NCBI RefSeq assembly: GCF_000182645.1
Contig: NZ_ACQA01000001.1
Coordinates: forward strand, 1,736,001-1,800,000
Reading direction: 5' to 3'
Length of the DNA stretch: 64,000 bases
Origin: Brucella intermedia LMG 3301
Lineage (GTDB): Bacteria > Pseudomonadota > Alphaproteobacteria > Rhizobiales > Rhizobiaceae
Shown here: piece after piece, positions 22,105 through 29,868 of the stretch
How the letters are laid out: each line of letters opens with the position of its first letter
Numbering within the stretch: position 1 is the stretch's first letter
The notes under the pieces: model-generated
Told to the model about the DNA's origin: nothing
Databases searched by the model: none
The model's input: only the letters and a program-made list of their open reading frames with translations
Translations under genes and position numbers: made by a program

Positions 22105-22664
22105 TTCGCCCGGTTGGCGTGGCGCACGATGCCGCCGACGCCATTCACGGCGCCCGGCGCGAGTTCGCAGGCGAGCATCCGGCGCGGATCGACCGGTGCC
22201 GGCATGATCATGGAGCCCGGCGCGACCATCTTGAAGCCGAACGGACCGTAGTAAGGCTCATCGCCGACGAGAATGACGAGCTTGTGGCCTTCCTTTTCGG
22301 CGGCTTCCAGCGACATGCGCATCAGCCTGCCGCCGATGCCCCGCTTCTTCCATTCAGGCCTGACAGCAAGCGGTCCGAGCAGGAGCGCGGGCGTCTTGCC
22401 GACGACAACCGGCGTCTGCCGCACCGAGCCGACCACGATGCCGCCCATCAGCGCCACGAAGGAAAGATCGAGCGCGTGCGGACCACCCTCGCGGATGAAA
22501 TGCGCGGCACGTGTGAAACGTCCCGGTCCGAAGGCTTCGGCATTGATGGCTTCGATTTCAATGTCGTGCGCCGGGCATTCCTGCGCATAGGTCAGTTCAA
22601 GCTGCTGCATGGGCTTAAGATCGCAATAGGAGAAGTCGGGGACCGTGAGGTCAATGGAATGCAC
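22101..22664 (-). CDS. GNAT N-acetyltransferase
   Basis: This 187-residue acetyltransferase has the CoA-binding motif VRPEWKKRGIGGRLM, then LVGDEPYYGPFGFK, as in the GNAT at 10228-10722. The two belong to the same subgroup. The start is uncertain: a GTG at 22664 gives the full frame, and an ATG at 22610 would remove 18 residues while keeping the domain. Neither has a strong ribosome binding site. The substrate is unknown. It is divergent from the glutathione transferase gene. Confidence 0.78.
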   Translation of the reverse strand: MHSIDLTVPDFSYCDLKPMQQLELTYAQECPAHDIEIEAINAEAFGPGRFTRAAHFIREGGPHALDLSFVALMGGIVVGSVRQTPVVVGKTPALLLGPLAVRPEWKKRGIGGRLMRMSLEAAEKEGHKLVILVGDEPYYGPFGFKMVAPGSMIMPAPVDPRRMLACELAPGAVNGVGGIVRHANRAK

Positions 22665-22916
22665 TCCGCGCTTGGGCGCGGTCCAAGTTTCATCGTCGGA
22701 TGAAAAGCATTTCCATTACATCGTTCTCCTGTGCGGCCGGAATTGAGATGACCGCAATTTGGAAGTTGCATTACACCAAAATGGACAGAGGTAAAACCAT
22801 TTTTTTCAAAATGGCGGTTTCGACTGATCTTTTGGAACCGTTACGCACTGTTCACGGCTTGCAATGCTGCAAAACGGCGGCTCTCGCCCTATTCTCTTGC
22901 CAAAAGGAGAAATCGC

Positions 22917-23918
22917 ATGGGACTTCTGGTCGATGGCAAGTGGCATGATGTCTGGTACGACACCGAGAGCACGAAAGGCCGCTTCGAACGTTCAAAATCG
23001 CAATTCCGCAACTGGGTGACCGCTGACGGCAGCCCCGGTCCGACCGGCGAAGGCGGCTTCAGGGCCGAACCGGGCCGTTATCACCTCTATGTGTCCTATG
23101 CCTGCCCATGGGCGCATCGCACGCTGATTTTCCGCGCGCTGAAACGGCTGGAAGACGTGATTTCGGTTTCCGTGGTGGATTTTCTGATGGCCGAAGAAGG
23201 CTGGACCTTCCACGGCACCACCGGCAGCACCGGCGACGCGCTCTATGGCGCGAAGCGTCTTTACGAAATCTACACCCGCGCCGATCCGAACTATTCCGGC
23301 CGCGTCACCGTGCCGGTCCTGTGGGACAAAGAGCGCCAGACTATCGTCTCCAACGAATCGTCGGAAATCATCCGCATGCTGAACACCGCCTTCAACGAAT
23401 TCGGCGATGCCTCGCTCGACTTCTACCCGGAAGCGCTGCGCGGCGAGATCGATGCGCTCAACGATTTCATCTATCCCAACATCAATAACGGGGTTTATCG
23501 CGCCGGTTTCGCCACCACGCAGGAAGCCTATGAGGAAGCGTTCGGGCAGCTCTTCGCCGCACTGGATGCGCTTGAGGACCGTCTTTCCCGCCAGCGCTAT
23601 CTGACCGGCGACCGCCTGACGGAAGCCGACTGGCGACTGTTCACCACGCTGTTGCGTTTCGATCCGGTCTATGTCGGCCATTTCAAGTGCAACCTGCGCC
23701 GCCTTGCCGATTATCCGAACCTCTGGAACTACACGCGCGAGCTTTATCAGGTGCCGGGCGTCGCCCCGACCGTGAACATGGAGCACATCAAGGGCCATTA
23801 TTATCGCAGCCACAAGACGATCAATCCGACCGGCGTTGTGCCGCTTGGACCGGAAATCGACTTCGCTGCCCCGCATGACCGGGATCGCTTCCCCTCAGCA
23901 CTTCCAGCAAAAGCGTGA
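22917..23918 (+). CDS. Glutathionyl-hydroquinone reductase (YqjG/PcpF type)
   Basis: This 333-residue Xi-class glutathione transferase reduces S-glutathionyl-hydroquinones, releasing glutathione disulfide. The catalytic cysteine is in YACPWAHR (Cys63), inside a thioredoxin-fold N-terminal domain preceded by the long Xi-class extension (WVTADGSPGPTGEGGF). Further family marks are VPVLWDKE with TIVSNESSEIIRMLN and the C-terminal helical domain with DWRLFTTLLRFDPVYVGHFK. GGAG is present just before the ATG. A strong hairpin follows the gene at 24002-24029. Confidence 0.9.
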   Translation: MGLLVDGKWHDVWYDTESTKGRFERSKSQFRNWVTADGSPGPTGEGGFRAEPGRYHLYVSYACPWAHRTLIFRALKRLEDVISVSVVDFLMAEEGWTFHGTTGSTGDALYGAKRLYEIYTRADPNYSGRVTVPVLWDKERQTIVSNESSEIIRMLNTAFNEFGDASLDFYPEALRGEIDALNDFIYPNINNGVYRAGFATTQEAYEEAFGQLFAALDALEDRLSRQRYLTGDRLTEADWRLFTTLLRFDPVYVGHFKCNLRRLADYPNLWNYTRELYQVPGVAPTVNMEHIKGHYYRSHKTINPTGVVPLGPEIDFAAPHDRDRFPSALPAKA

Positions 23919-24001
23919 AGCGGCTTTAAAGCCCGACCGGACCAACTGCGCTTTTCCTGCAACAGTGCCGGGAGAACATCAGCAATCTCTTAAATCTCTC
24001 G

Positions 24002-24033
24002 CGCCCCATTGATTTCGATCAATGGGGCGTTTC
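24002..24033 (+). terminator. Hairpin after the glutathione transferase gene, containing an FNR box
   Basis: CGCCCCATTGAT (24002-24013) pairs perfectly with ATCAATGGGGCG (24018-24029) over a TTCG loop, and TTTC follows. It fits a terminator for the gene ending at 23918. The same palindrome contains the FNR consensus (see separate entry). Confidence 0.65.
24009..24022. promoter_or_regulatory. Perfect FNR/FnrN-type box upstream of ompW
   Basis: TTGAT-TTCG-ATCAA at 24009-24022 is an exact match to the FNR consensus TTGAT-N4-ATCAA. It lies 90 bp upstream of the ompW start. OmpW genes respond to oxygen through FNR in enteric bacteria, which supports function. The alternative reading is a terminator stem. 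Confidence 0.55.
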
Positions 24034-24112
24034 GTTGCGCGGTCCAGATTGCACGCATCACTACTACCTCCCCCAAGACTTCAAAGACTGACCACGACTT
24101 AAGGAGAGAGAG

Positions 24113-24796
24113 ATGAACCGCTTCGCAAGAGGATTGCTGGCCGCTACCGCCCTGACCTTCGCCGCACCGGCGGCGTTTGCCGCAGATGCCATCGTAGCCC
24201 AGCCCGCGTCCGAAATTCAGGCCGTGCCGGAAGCCCTATCGCCATGGCAGATCCGTGTGCGCGCACTCGGCGTCGTTCCGCAGAATTCCGGCTATGTGAA
24301 TGGCGTTTCAGGTTCGGATCTCGACTATTCCAAGTCGATCACGCCTGAACTCGACATCACCTACTACTTCACCGACAATTTCGCCGCCGAACTCATTCTC
24401 GGCACGACCTATGCCAATATCAACGGTGCCGGTTCGATCGACGGGCTGGGCAAGATCGGCAAGGCCTGGATTCTGCCGCCCACACTGACGCTGCAATATC
24501 ACTTCACCAATTTCGGCGCCTTCAAGCCTTATGTCGGCGCAGGCGTGAACTATACCGTGTTCTACAATCAGGATGCGACCGGCGTCGAATATCTGAAGGT
24601 CAAGAACGCATTCGGCGGCGCGCTGCAGATCGGCTTCGACTACATGCTCAACGAGCATTGGGGCGTGAACTTCGACGTCAAGAAGCTGTTCCTGGAACCG
24701 AAATTCGACGCCACCCTGATCGGCGGCACGGAAGTGACCGGCAAGGCCAAGCTCAATCCATGGCTGATCGGCACGGGTATCACCTACCGCTTCTAA
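24113..24796 (+). CDS. OmpW family outer membrane protein
   Basis: This 227-residue outer membrane beta-barrel has a signal peptide ending AAFAADA (about residue 24). The OmpW pattern is clear: WQIRVRALGVVPQN, LDYSKSITPELDITYYFTDN, LPPTLTLQYHF and FKPYVGAGVNYTVFYN, ending in GITYRF with a C-terminal Phe as required for barrel assembly. GGAGAG precedes the ATG. OmpW proteins form narrow eight-stranded barrels thought to pass small hydrophobic compounds. A perfect FNR box upstream suggests induction at low oxygen. Confidence 0.93.
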   Translation: MNRFARGLLAATALTFAAPAAFAADAIVAQPASEIQAVPEALSPWQIRVRALGVVPQNSGYVNGVSGSDLDYSKSITPELDITYYFTDNFAAELILGTTYANINGAGSIDGLGKIGKAWILPPTLTLQYHFTNFGAFKPYVGAGVNYTVFYNQDATGVEYLKVKNAFGGALQIGFDYMLNEHWGVNFDVKKLFLEPKFDATLIGGTEVTGKAKLNPWLIGTGITYRF

Positions 24797-24835
24797 AACT
24801 CCACACGCCACGGTGAGGGTGCGGCGGATGCACCT

Positions 24836-25291
24836 TCACCAGATCGGCAGCGGCTCCAGGTCGTGAAGTGCTTCCTGCAGGCGCCGTTTCGTCGAGGGCG
24901 TGGTTCCCTCCGGCAGATTGTCGAGCGGAAAAAAACCGCATTCGGCAATTTCGCGGTCAGGCAAACGCGGCGCTGTCTGCTCGAATTGCCTGCACACATA
25001 GAGCGCCACATGATCGCGCGGCGATGCATGGGCGTTCTTGTAAAGCGCGAAAAGCCGGGGGGAGCCTTTCAGCACGATATTGCATTCCTCGCGCAGTTCC
25101 TTTTCCAGCGTCTCGATAAAAGTCTCGCCGCGCTCGACGCCTCCGCCCGGCAACTGCCATCCGGGCACATAGGTATGTTTTACCAGGAAAACCGAATTCT
25201 TTTTTTCATCGAAAACAATGGCCCTTACTCCTAATGTCATTGGGCGTCTTAATAAAAAATATGTATGAAATATAAAATGTCGAAAGCGCAT
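24836..25291 (-). CDS. Nudix hydrolase
   Basis: This 151-residue Nudix protein has the box GGGVERGETFIETLEKEL continuing REECNIVL. The usual final Gly is Asn, while the metal-binding Glu residues are kept. The first residues (RFRHFIFHTYFLLRRPMT) are unusually aromatic and basic. A start at the internal Met (PMTLGVRAIVF) is possible and would give the standard short form, but the family often has this preceding helix. The substrate cannot be told. It is convergent with ompW and divergent from the metallophosphoesterase. Confidence 0.82.
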   Translation of the reverse strand: MRFRHFIFHTYFLLRRPMTLGVRAIVFDEKKNSVFLVKHTYVPGWQLPGGGVERGETFIETLEKELREECNIVLKGSPRLFALYKNAHASPRDHVALYVCRQFEQTAPRLPDREIAECGFFPLDNLPEGTTPSTKRRLQEALHDLEPLPIW

Positions 25292-25398
25292 GCCGTCTCT
25301 CCGCGAAGCAATCTACTTCGTATTAATGCATCAATGTCATCAACAAAAAGTCGCTAAACAGGTTTTGATTTTAAACATTATCCAGTAAACGGGGCCTT

Positions 25399-26301
25399 AT
25401 GTTCCGTCTCGCCCACATATCCGATATTCACCTTTCACCGCTGCCGCGCGTGCGATACCGCGAATTGGCATCGAAGCGCATTACCGGTTACATAAACTGG
25501 CTGCGCAATCGCAAAAATGCGATGCACGGAACCGTACTCGACAGTCTCATTGCCGACATGCAGGCGCAATCCCCGGATCATATCGCGGTGACGGGCGATC
25601 TCGTCAATCTGGCGCTCAATCTCGAAATCGATATTGCCCATGACTGGCTCACCAGACTTGGCAACCCGAACGATGTCTCGGTCGTCCCCGGAAATCATGA
25701 CGCCTATGTTCCCGGCGCGCTCGACAAGTCATGCCGGAAATGGGAACCGTGGATGCGCGGCGACGGCATCGACAACAGTGGCAACCGCCCGCAATTTCCC
25801 TATATGCGCGTGCGCGGCCCCGTGGCGCTGATCGGTGTTTCCTCGGCGCGTGCGACAGCCCCTTTCATGGCAAGCGGCGATTTCCGCTCTGCGCAAGGCA
25901 AGCGTCTGGCGGCGATGCTGGACGAAGCCGGTGCACGCGGGCTCTTTCGCATCGTGATGATCCATCACCCGCCGATCCATGGCGCGACGCCCGCGCACAA
26001 ACGCCTTTACGGCATCCGCCGTTTCCAGAAGATCATACGCAAGCATGGTGCGGAGCTGGTTCTCCACGGCCACACGCATCTTGTCACGCATTACGAGATA
26101 GACGGGCCGAACGGCAAGGTCCCCGTGGTCAGCGTGCCGTCTGCAAGCCAGAACTTCGGCGGTCACAAACCCGCCGCCCGCTACAACATATTCGGCATCG
26201 ACAGGCGGCCTGAGGGCGGCTGGTCCTGCCTCATGGAAGAACATGGCGTTTCCGACGCCAGCGAGAAAATAACGAAGCTCAACGAGCGTGTTCTTTATTG
26301 A
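25399..26301 (+). CDS. Metallophosphoesterase (CpdA-like)
   Basis: This 300-residue calcineurin-type phosphoesterase has all metal-binding motifs in order: ISDIHLSP (D-x-H), VTGDLVN (GD), VPGNHDAY (GNHD), IHHPPIHG and HGHTHLVTHY (GHTH). This is the pattern of bacterial class III cyclic nucleotide phosphodiesterases such as CpdA, but other phosphoesters are equally possible. There is no signal peptide. A strong terminator hairpin follows at 26311-26334. Confidence 0.88.
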   Translation: MFRLAHISDIHLSPLPRVRYRELASKRITGYINWLRNRKNAMHGTVLDSLIADMQAQSPDHIAVTGDLVNLALNLEIDIAHDWLTRLGNPNDVSVVPGNHDAYVPGALDKSCRKWEPWMRGDGIDNSGNRPQFPYMRVRGPVALIGVSSARATAPFMASGDFRSAQGKRLAAMLDEAGARGLFRIVMIHHPPIHGATPAHKRLYGIRRFQKIIRKHGAELVLHGHTHLVTHYEIDGPNGKVPVVSVPSASQNFGGHKPAARYNIFGIDRRPEGGWSCLMEEHGVSDASEKITKLNERVLY

Positions 26302-26310
26302 TTTCAAAAC

Positions 26311-26334
26311 AAAACGGCGCCTTAGCGCCGTTTT
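26311..26334 (+). terminator. Terminator after the metallophosphoesterase
   Basis: AAAACGGCGC (26311-26320) and GCGCCGTTTT (26325-26334) form a perfect 10-bp stem with a CTTA loop. It leads directly into the palindromic repeat that separates the gene from convergent leuA. Confidence 0.85.
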
Positions 26335-26472
26335 GGAGCGCATCCCGAAAAGTCTGAAACGCCTACGCAGGGAAATCAGTCCACGGATTGATTTCTGATC
26401 CTGCTTCGATCGGAAAAGATGCGCGTCGAAACAAGGAGATAGAGCGCCCATCTGAATCAGACCGGCGCTCTA
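26335..26472. repeat. Bru-RS-like palindromic repeat
   Basis: This 138-bp copy begins GGAGCGCATCCCGAAAAG. It has an internal hairpin, GAAATCAGTCC with GGATTGATTTC, also present at 51060-51140, and ends ATCAGACCGGCGCTCTAA. It lies between the converging metallophosphoesterase and leuA genes. Confidence 0.75.
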
Positions 26473-26488
26473 ATCTATGTGTTTTGGC

Positions 26489-28222
26489 TTAACGACCAAT
26501 CACCCGGTTGGCCGCCGAGACGATTGCTTCCAGTGAAGCACTGACGATATTGTCGTTGATACCGGCGCCGAACAGCTTGCCGCCCGGATGAGCCATTTCG
26601 ACGTAGGAAATGGCCGAAGCGTCCGAACCCTGCTGTAGCGAATGTTCGGAATAGTCGACGACCGACATCTTTACGCCGAGATATTTGGACAGCGCATCGA
26701 CAAAACCGTCGATCGGGCCGGTTCCCTTGCCCTCGATATTCCTGGTCACGCCGTTATCGGTGATTTCGGCGGTGAGAATGCGACGGCCCTTCTGCTCGGG
26801 ATCGGGCATGGTGTGATGATCCACGAACTTGATGCGTGCGCCGGGCTGCGTCACGTAGAGCTTCTGGAACTCGTCGTGAATGCGCTTCGACGGCAGTTCC
26901 TTGCCTTCTTCATCGGTAATGTTCTGGATGATCTCGCGGAATTCGACCTGCAGGTTGCGCGGCAGGTTCAGGCCGTAATCCGCTTGCAGGATATAGGCGA
27001 TGCCGCCCTTGCCCGACTGCGAATTGATGCGGATGATGGCTTCGTAGGAGCGGCCCACATCCTGCGGATCGATCGGCAGATAAGGCACTTCCCAGATAGG
27101 CGAATTCGCCGAACGGCGCGCCTTCATGCCCTTGTTGATCGCATCCTGATGCGAGCCTGAGAAAGCCGTATAGACCAGTTCGCCGACATAAGGGTGGCGC
27201 TCGGCGATCTTCAACTGGTTCGAATATTCATAGACTTCCTTCATCCGGTTGATGTCGGTGCAGTCCAGTTCCGGGTCCACGCCCTGCGTGTACATGTTGA
27301 GCGCCAGCGTCACCACATCCACATTGCCGGTGCGTTCGCCATTGCCGAACAGCGTACCTTCAACGCGGTCGGCGCCCGCCATCAGGCCGAGTTCAGTGGC
27401 GGCGATGCCCGTGCCGCGATCATTATGCGGGTGCAGCGAGACGATCAGGTTCTCGCGATTGTCGAGATTGCGGCACATCCATTCGATCTGATCGGCATAG
27501 ACGTTCGGCGTGTTCATCTCGACCGTCGAGGGCAGATTGACGATCAGCTTGTTGTCCGCCGTCGGCTTCACGATCTCGATGACGGCATTGCAGATTTCCA
27601 GCGCCACATCCAGTTCGGTGCCGGTGAAGCTTTCCGGCGAATACTGGAAGCGATAGCCGCCATCTGTAGAATTGGCTGCCTTGGCAGCCATGTCCATGAT
27701 CATCTTGGCGGCGTCGGTCGCGATCTGCTTGATACCGCCGACATCCTTGGCGAAGACCACGCGGCGCTGCAATTCACTGGTGGAATTGTAGAAATGGATG
27801 ATCGGCGACTTCGCGCCTTCCAGCGCCTCGAAAGTGCGCGTGATCAGTTCGGGACGGCACTGAACCAGCACCTGCAACTCCACTTCGTCCGGCACATTGC
27901 CATGCTCAATGGCCCAACGGCAGAAGTCGAAATCCGTCTGCGAAGCGGACGGAAAGCCGATTTCGATTTCCGGAAAACCCATATCGACCAGCAGGCGGAA
28001 CATGCGCTCCTTGCGGTCGTGGCCCATCGGGTCGATCAATGCCTGATTGCCGTCGCGCAGGTCGACCGAACACCAGATCGGGGCCTTTTCGATGCGTCTG
28101 GACGGCCAGGTGCGGTCATCGAGCTGCGGAACCGGGAAAGGTGAATATTTGCTGCCTGCAATCGGCATGCCTTTGCGCTCGGAGACGGACTTCGATTGCG
28201 GCGTGGTGACGGATTGATTCAT
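26489..28222 (-). CDS. leuA: 2-isopropylmalate synthase
   Basis: LeuA condenses acetyl-CoA with 2-oxoisovalerate, the committed step of leucine synthesis. At 577 residues with an N-terminal extension (SKYSPFPVPQLDDRTWPSR) it is the longer type-2 form. The TIM barrel carries DLRDGNQALIDPM and the metal-binding HPHNDRGTG, with FGNGERTGNVD following. The C-terminal regulatory domain (VDYSEHSLQQGSDASAISYV) is present, so leucine feedback is expected. GGGAGGAAAC precedes the ATG. The 297-bp upstream region contains a Leu-rich small frame and hairpins that may regulate it. Confidence 0.96.
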   Translation of the reverse strand: MNQSVTTPQSKSVSERKGMPIAGSKYSPFPVPQLDDRTWPSRRIEKAPIWCSVDLRDGNQALIDPMGHDRKERMFRLLVDMGFPEIEIGFPSASQTDFDFCRWAIEHGNVPDEVELQVLVQCRPELITRTFEALEGAKSPIIHFYNSTSELQRRVVFAKDVGGIKQIATDAAKMIMDMAAKAANSTDGGYRFQYSPESFTGTELDVALEICNAVIEIVKPTADNKLIVNLPSTVEMNTPNVYADQIEWMCRNLDNRENLIVSLHPHNDRGTGIAATELGLMAGADRVEGTLFGNGERTGNVDVVTLALNMYTQGVDPELDCTDINRMKEVYEYSNQLKIAERHPYVGELVYTAFSGSHQDAINKGMKARRSANSPIWEVPYLPIDPQDVGRSYEAIIRINSQSGKGGIAYILQADYGLNLPRNLQVEFREIIQNITDEEGKELPSKRIHDEFQKLYVTQPGARIKFVDHHTMPDPEQKGRRILTAEITDNGVTRNIEGKGTGPIDGFVDALSKYLGVKMSVVDYSEHSLQQGSDASAISYVEMAHPGGKLFGAGINDNIVSASLEAIVSAANRVIGR

Positions 28223-28281
28223 GTTCGTTTCCTCCCGGCTGTCGACGGATTCAAGCCGTCAAGCGCGGATAATACTGATCA

Positions 28282-28287
28282 ATTATA
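28282..28287 (-). promoter_or_regulatory. Possible -10 element for leuA
   Basis: TATAAT on the minus strand lies about 60 bp upstream of the leuA ATG, which would give a leader of about 52 bases. No good -35 element is seen at the right distance, so support is modest. If used, this promoter would bypass the Leu-rich small frame further upstream. Confidence 0.3.
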
Positions 28288-28346
28288 AGGGTTTTCTGGA
28301 AAGGAGCACAGGCCTGCGACCGGGGATCGACCGCCGGACGCTCCTT

Positions 28347-28469
28347 TCAGCGAGCCCGGCGATCGCCGCTAAGGCCGAGGGTAAGAAGCGAGTTTAGAAC
28401 GCAAACATCAACGCGCGCGCCGAAGGCCGCTGCGGAATGTTCCATGGATGTTGCGTTTTTGATCGTCAT
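28347..28469 (-). CDS. Possible Leu-rich leader peptide upstream of leuA
   Basis: A 40-codon minus-strand frame lies between the CDF gene and leuA. Its residues 25-33 read LNSLLTLGL (five Leu in nine), followed by SGDRRAR and a stop. The stop codon begins one arm of a 9-bp inverted repeat (28340-28348 with 28299-28307). This resembles attenuation leaders of amino-acid genes. Against it: the start has no ribosome binding site, the second arm is not followed by a U-run, and a possible -10 element lies between it and leuA. Confidence 0.3.
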   Translation of the reverse strand: MTIKNATSMEHSAAAFGARVDVCVLNSLLTLGLSGDRRAR

Positions 28470-28519
28470 GGGGAAAGCTTTTACACGCGCACTATCCGCC
28501 ATGCAAGACAGTATTTCAG

Positions 28520-29428
28520 TCAGGCAAATGGCACAGCGCTGGTTCCCGGCGGCAGCTTTGCCTCGTCCTCCGGCTCCACATGGATCACCACGCGCGCGCT
28601 GTCGATCTCCTTCTTCAGGGCATCTTCGATACGGTCGCAAATCACATGGGCATCGCCGACGCTCATATCGGCGGCAACGACCAGGTGAAACTCGATGAAG
28701 GTGACCCGGCCGGCAATGCGCGTCTTGAGGTCGTGAACTTCGATGGCGCCCCCCGCATTGGCTGAAATCACGTCGCGGATGCGCATTTCCTCGGTCGGTT
28801 CGACGGCAATATCCATCAGCCCCTGCACCGAGGAATTGATGACATGCCAGCCCTGCCAGAGAATGTTTATGGCGACCAGTATGGCAAGCAGCGGATCGAG
28901 TATGGCCCAGCCCGTCACCACCGCACCGACAAGGCCGACCAGAACGCCAGCCGAGGTGAAAACATCGGTCATGATGTGCTTGCCGTCGGCTTCCAGCGCG
29001 GGCGAGCGGAACTTGCGGCCGGTGCGAATCAGCAAGGTCGCCCACAGGCCGTTTATGACGGCCGCAGCAGTGTTGATGGCAAGGCCCAGCCAGGGTTCAT
29101 CGAGCTTGCGCGGGGTTTCCAGCGCAAACCACGCCTCGCGGAAGATCAGGAGCGCGGCGACCGTGATCAGGACGCCTTCCACGACAGCCGAAATATATTC
29201 GGCCTTGTGATGCCCGAAAGGGTGATTGCCATCCGCTGGCTTGTAGCTCATGCGGATTGCCCACCATGCGCCGACCGCCGCAATCACATTGACGATGGAT
29301 TCCAGTGCATCCGAATAAAGCGCCACGGAACCGGTCAGCGCATAGGCCAGATATTTCAGGCCCATCACACCGAAAGCAATGGGGATAGACCAAGCGGCAA
29401 GCCGCCGAACCTTTGCACTCGCGTCCAT
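28520..29428 (-). CDS. Cation diffusion facilitator (CDF) metal exporter
   Basis: This 302-residue inner-membrane metal/proton antiporter has six helices. The metal-site residues are in ALYSDALESIVN (helix 2) and ADGKHIMTDVFTS (helix 5), with the His-rich NHPFGHHKAEY loop. A cytosolic C-terminal domain (VHDLKTRIAGRVTFIEFHL, then GDAHVICDRIEDAL) completes the family pattern. Zinc, manganese or iron are possible substrates. The ATG at 29428 has AAAGG upstream and replaces an 80-residue extension that runs through the repeat at 29454-29615. Confidence 0.9.
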   Translation of the reverse strand: MDASAKVRRLAAWSIPIAFGVMGLKYLAYALTGSVALYSDALESIVNVIAAVGAWWAIRMSYKPADGNHPFGHHKAEYISAVVEGVLITVAALLIFREAWFALETPRKLDEPWLGLAINTAAAVINGLWATLLIRTGRKFRSPALEADGKHIMTDVFTSAGVLVGLVGAVVTGWAILDPLLAILVAINILWQGWHVINSSVQGLMDIAVEPTEEMRIRDVISANAGGAIEVHDLKTRIAGRVTFIEFHLVVAADMSVGDAHVICDRIEDALKKEIDSARVVIHVEPEDEAKLPPGTSAVPFA

Positions 29429-29453
29429 GATGAACCTTTGATTATCTTGATCC

Positions 29454-29615
29454 AGAGCATTTCCAGCAAAAGTGCGAAGCGGCTTTGCGTAGGATAATGC
29501 GACTATAAAAACTCTTGGAGCGCGGTTCGATCCGGTTGAAACAGACCGGCGCTCCAACGGCTTGTCATGAACCGCACATCTTATCCGAAACCGTTTCACA
29601 CTTTTCGGATGCGCG
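29454..29615. repeat. Bru-RS-like palindromic repeat (composite)
   Basis: This 162-bp segment begins AGAGCATTTCCAGCAAAAG. It includes TTGGAGCGCGGTTCGATCC pairing with GACCGGCGCTCCAA, and ends with ACACTTTTCGGATGCGC. The last part matches 9118-9218, and the first part is the inverted equivalent of the right end of 51060-51140. It looks like two elements joined. Confidence 0.7.
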
Positions 29616-29808
29616 CCAGCGCGCGGGACACATCCACAACGCATCTGGCATATGCGGCAGCAATTCACCGCCGCTCTATACCCCAGAAAAGCAAAACTTC
29701 GTACCCTGTTTTTTCAGTTCCCGCATTTAATTTTCTCCTGCAAATGCAAGGCATTACAGTTGCAAATGAGTTGCCAGAGCAGGCAATGGGTAAGCGCCGG
29801 CAGGTCAT

Positions 29809-29841
29809 AAAAAAACCAGCCGCGGCGCGGGTCGCGGCTGG
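29809..29841 (-). terminator. Rho-independent terminator of trpE(G)
   Basis: On the minus strand CCAGCCGCG (29841-29833) pairs with CGCGGCTGG (29824-29816) around an eight-base loop. Seven T residues follow (complement of 29809-29815). This is a classical terminator 28 bp after the trpE(G) stop. Confidence 0.88.
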
Positions 29842-29868
29842 CTTGAAATCACGACGCGAAGCGTTCGG

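Larger units (their letters stand above)
29429..29868. other. Gap between the CDF gene and trpE(G)
   Basis: This 440-bp stretch holds no supported gene. It contains the palindromic repeat 29454-29615, about 190 bp of unremarkable sequence, and the trpE(G) terminator at 29809-29841. Confidence 0.5.

Noticed and set aside
24814..24841. Hairpin GGTGAGGGTGC/GCACCTTCACC between ompW and the Nudix gene as terminator
   Set aside because: It overlaps the Nudix stop codon, contains wobble pairs and lacks a T-run, so it was not listed.
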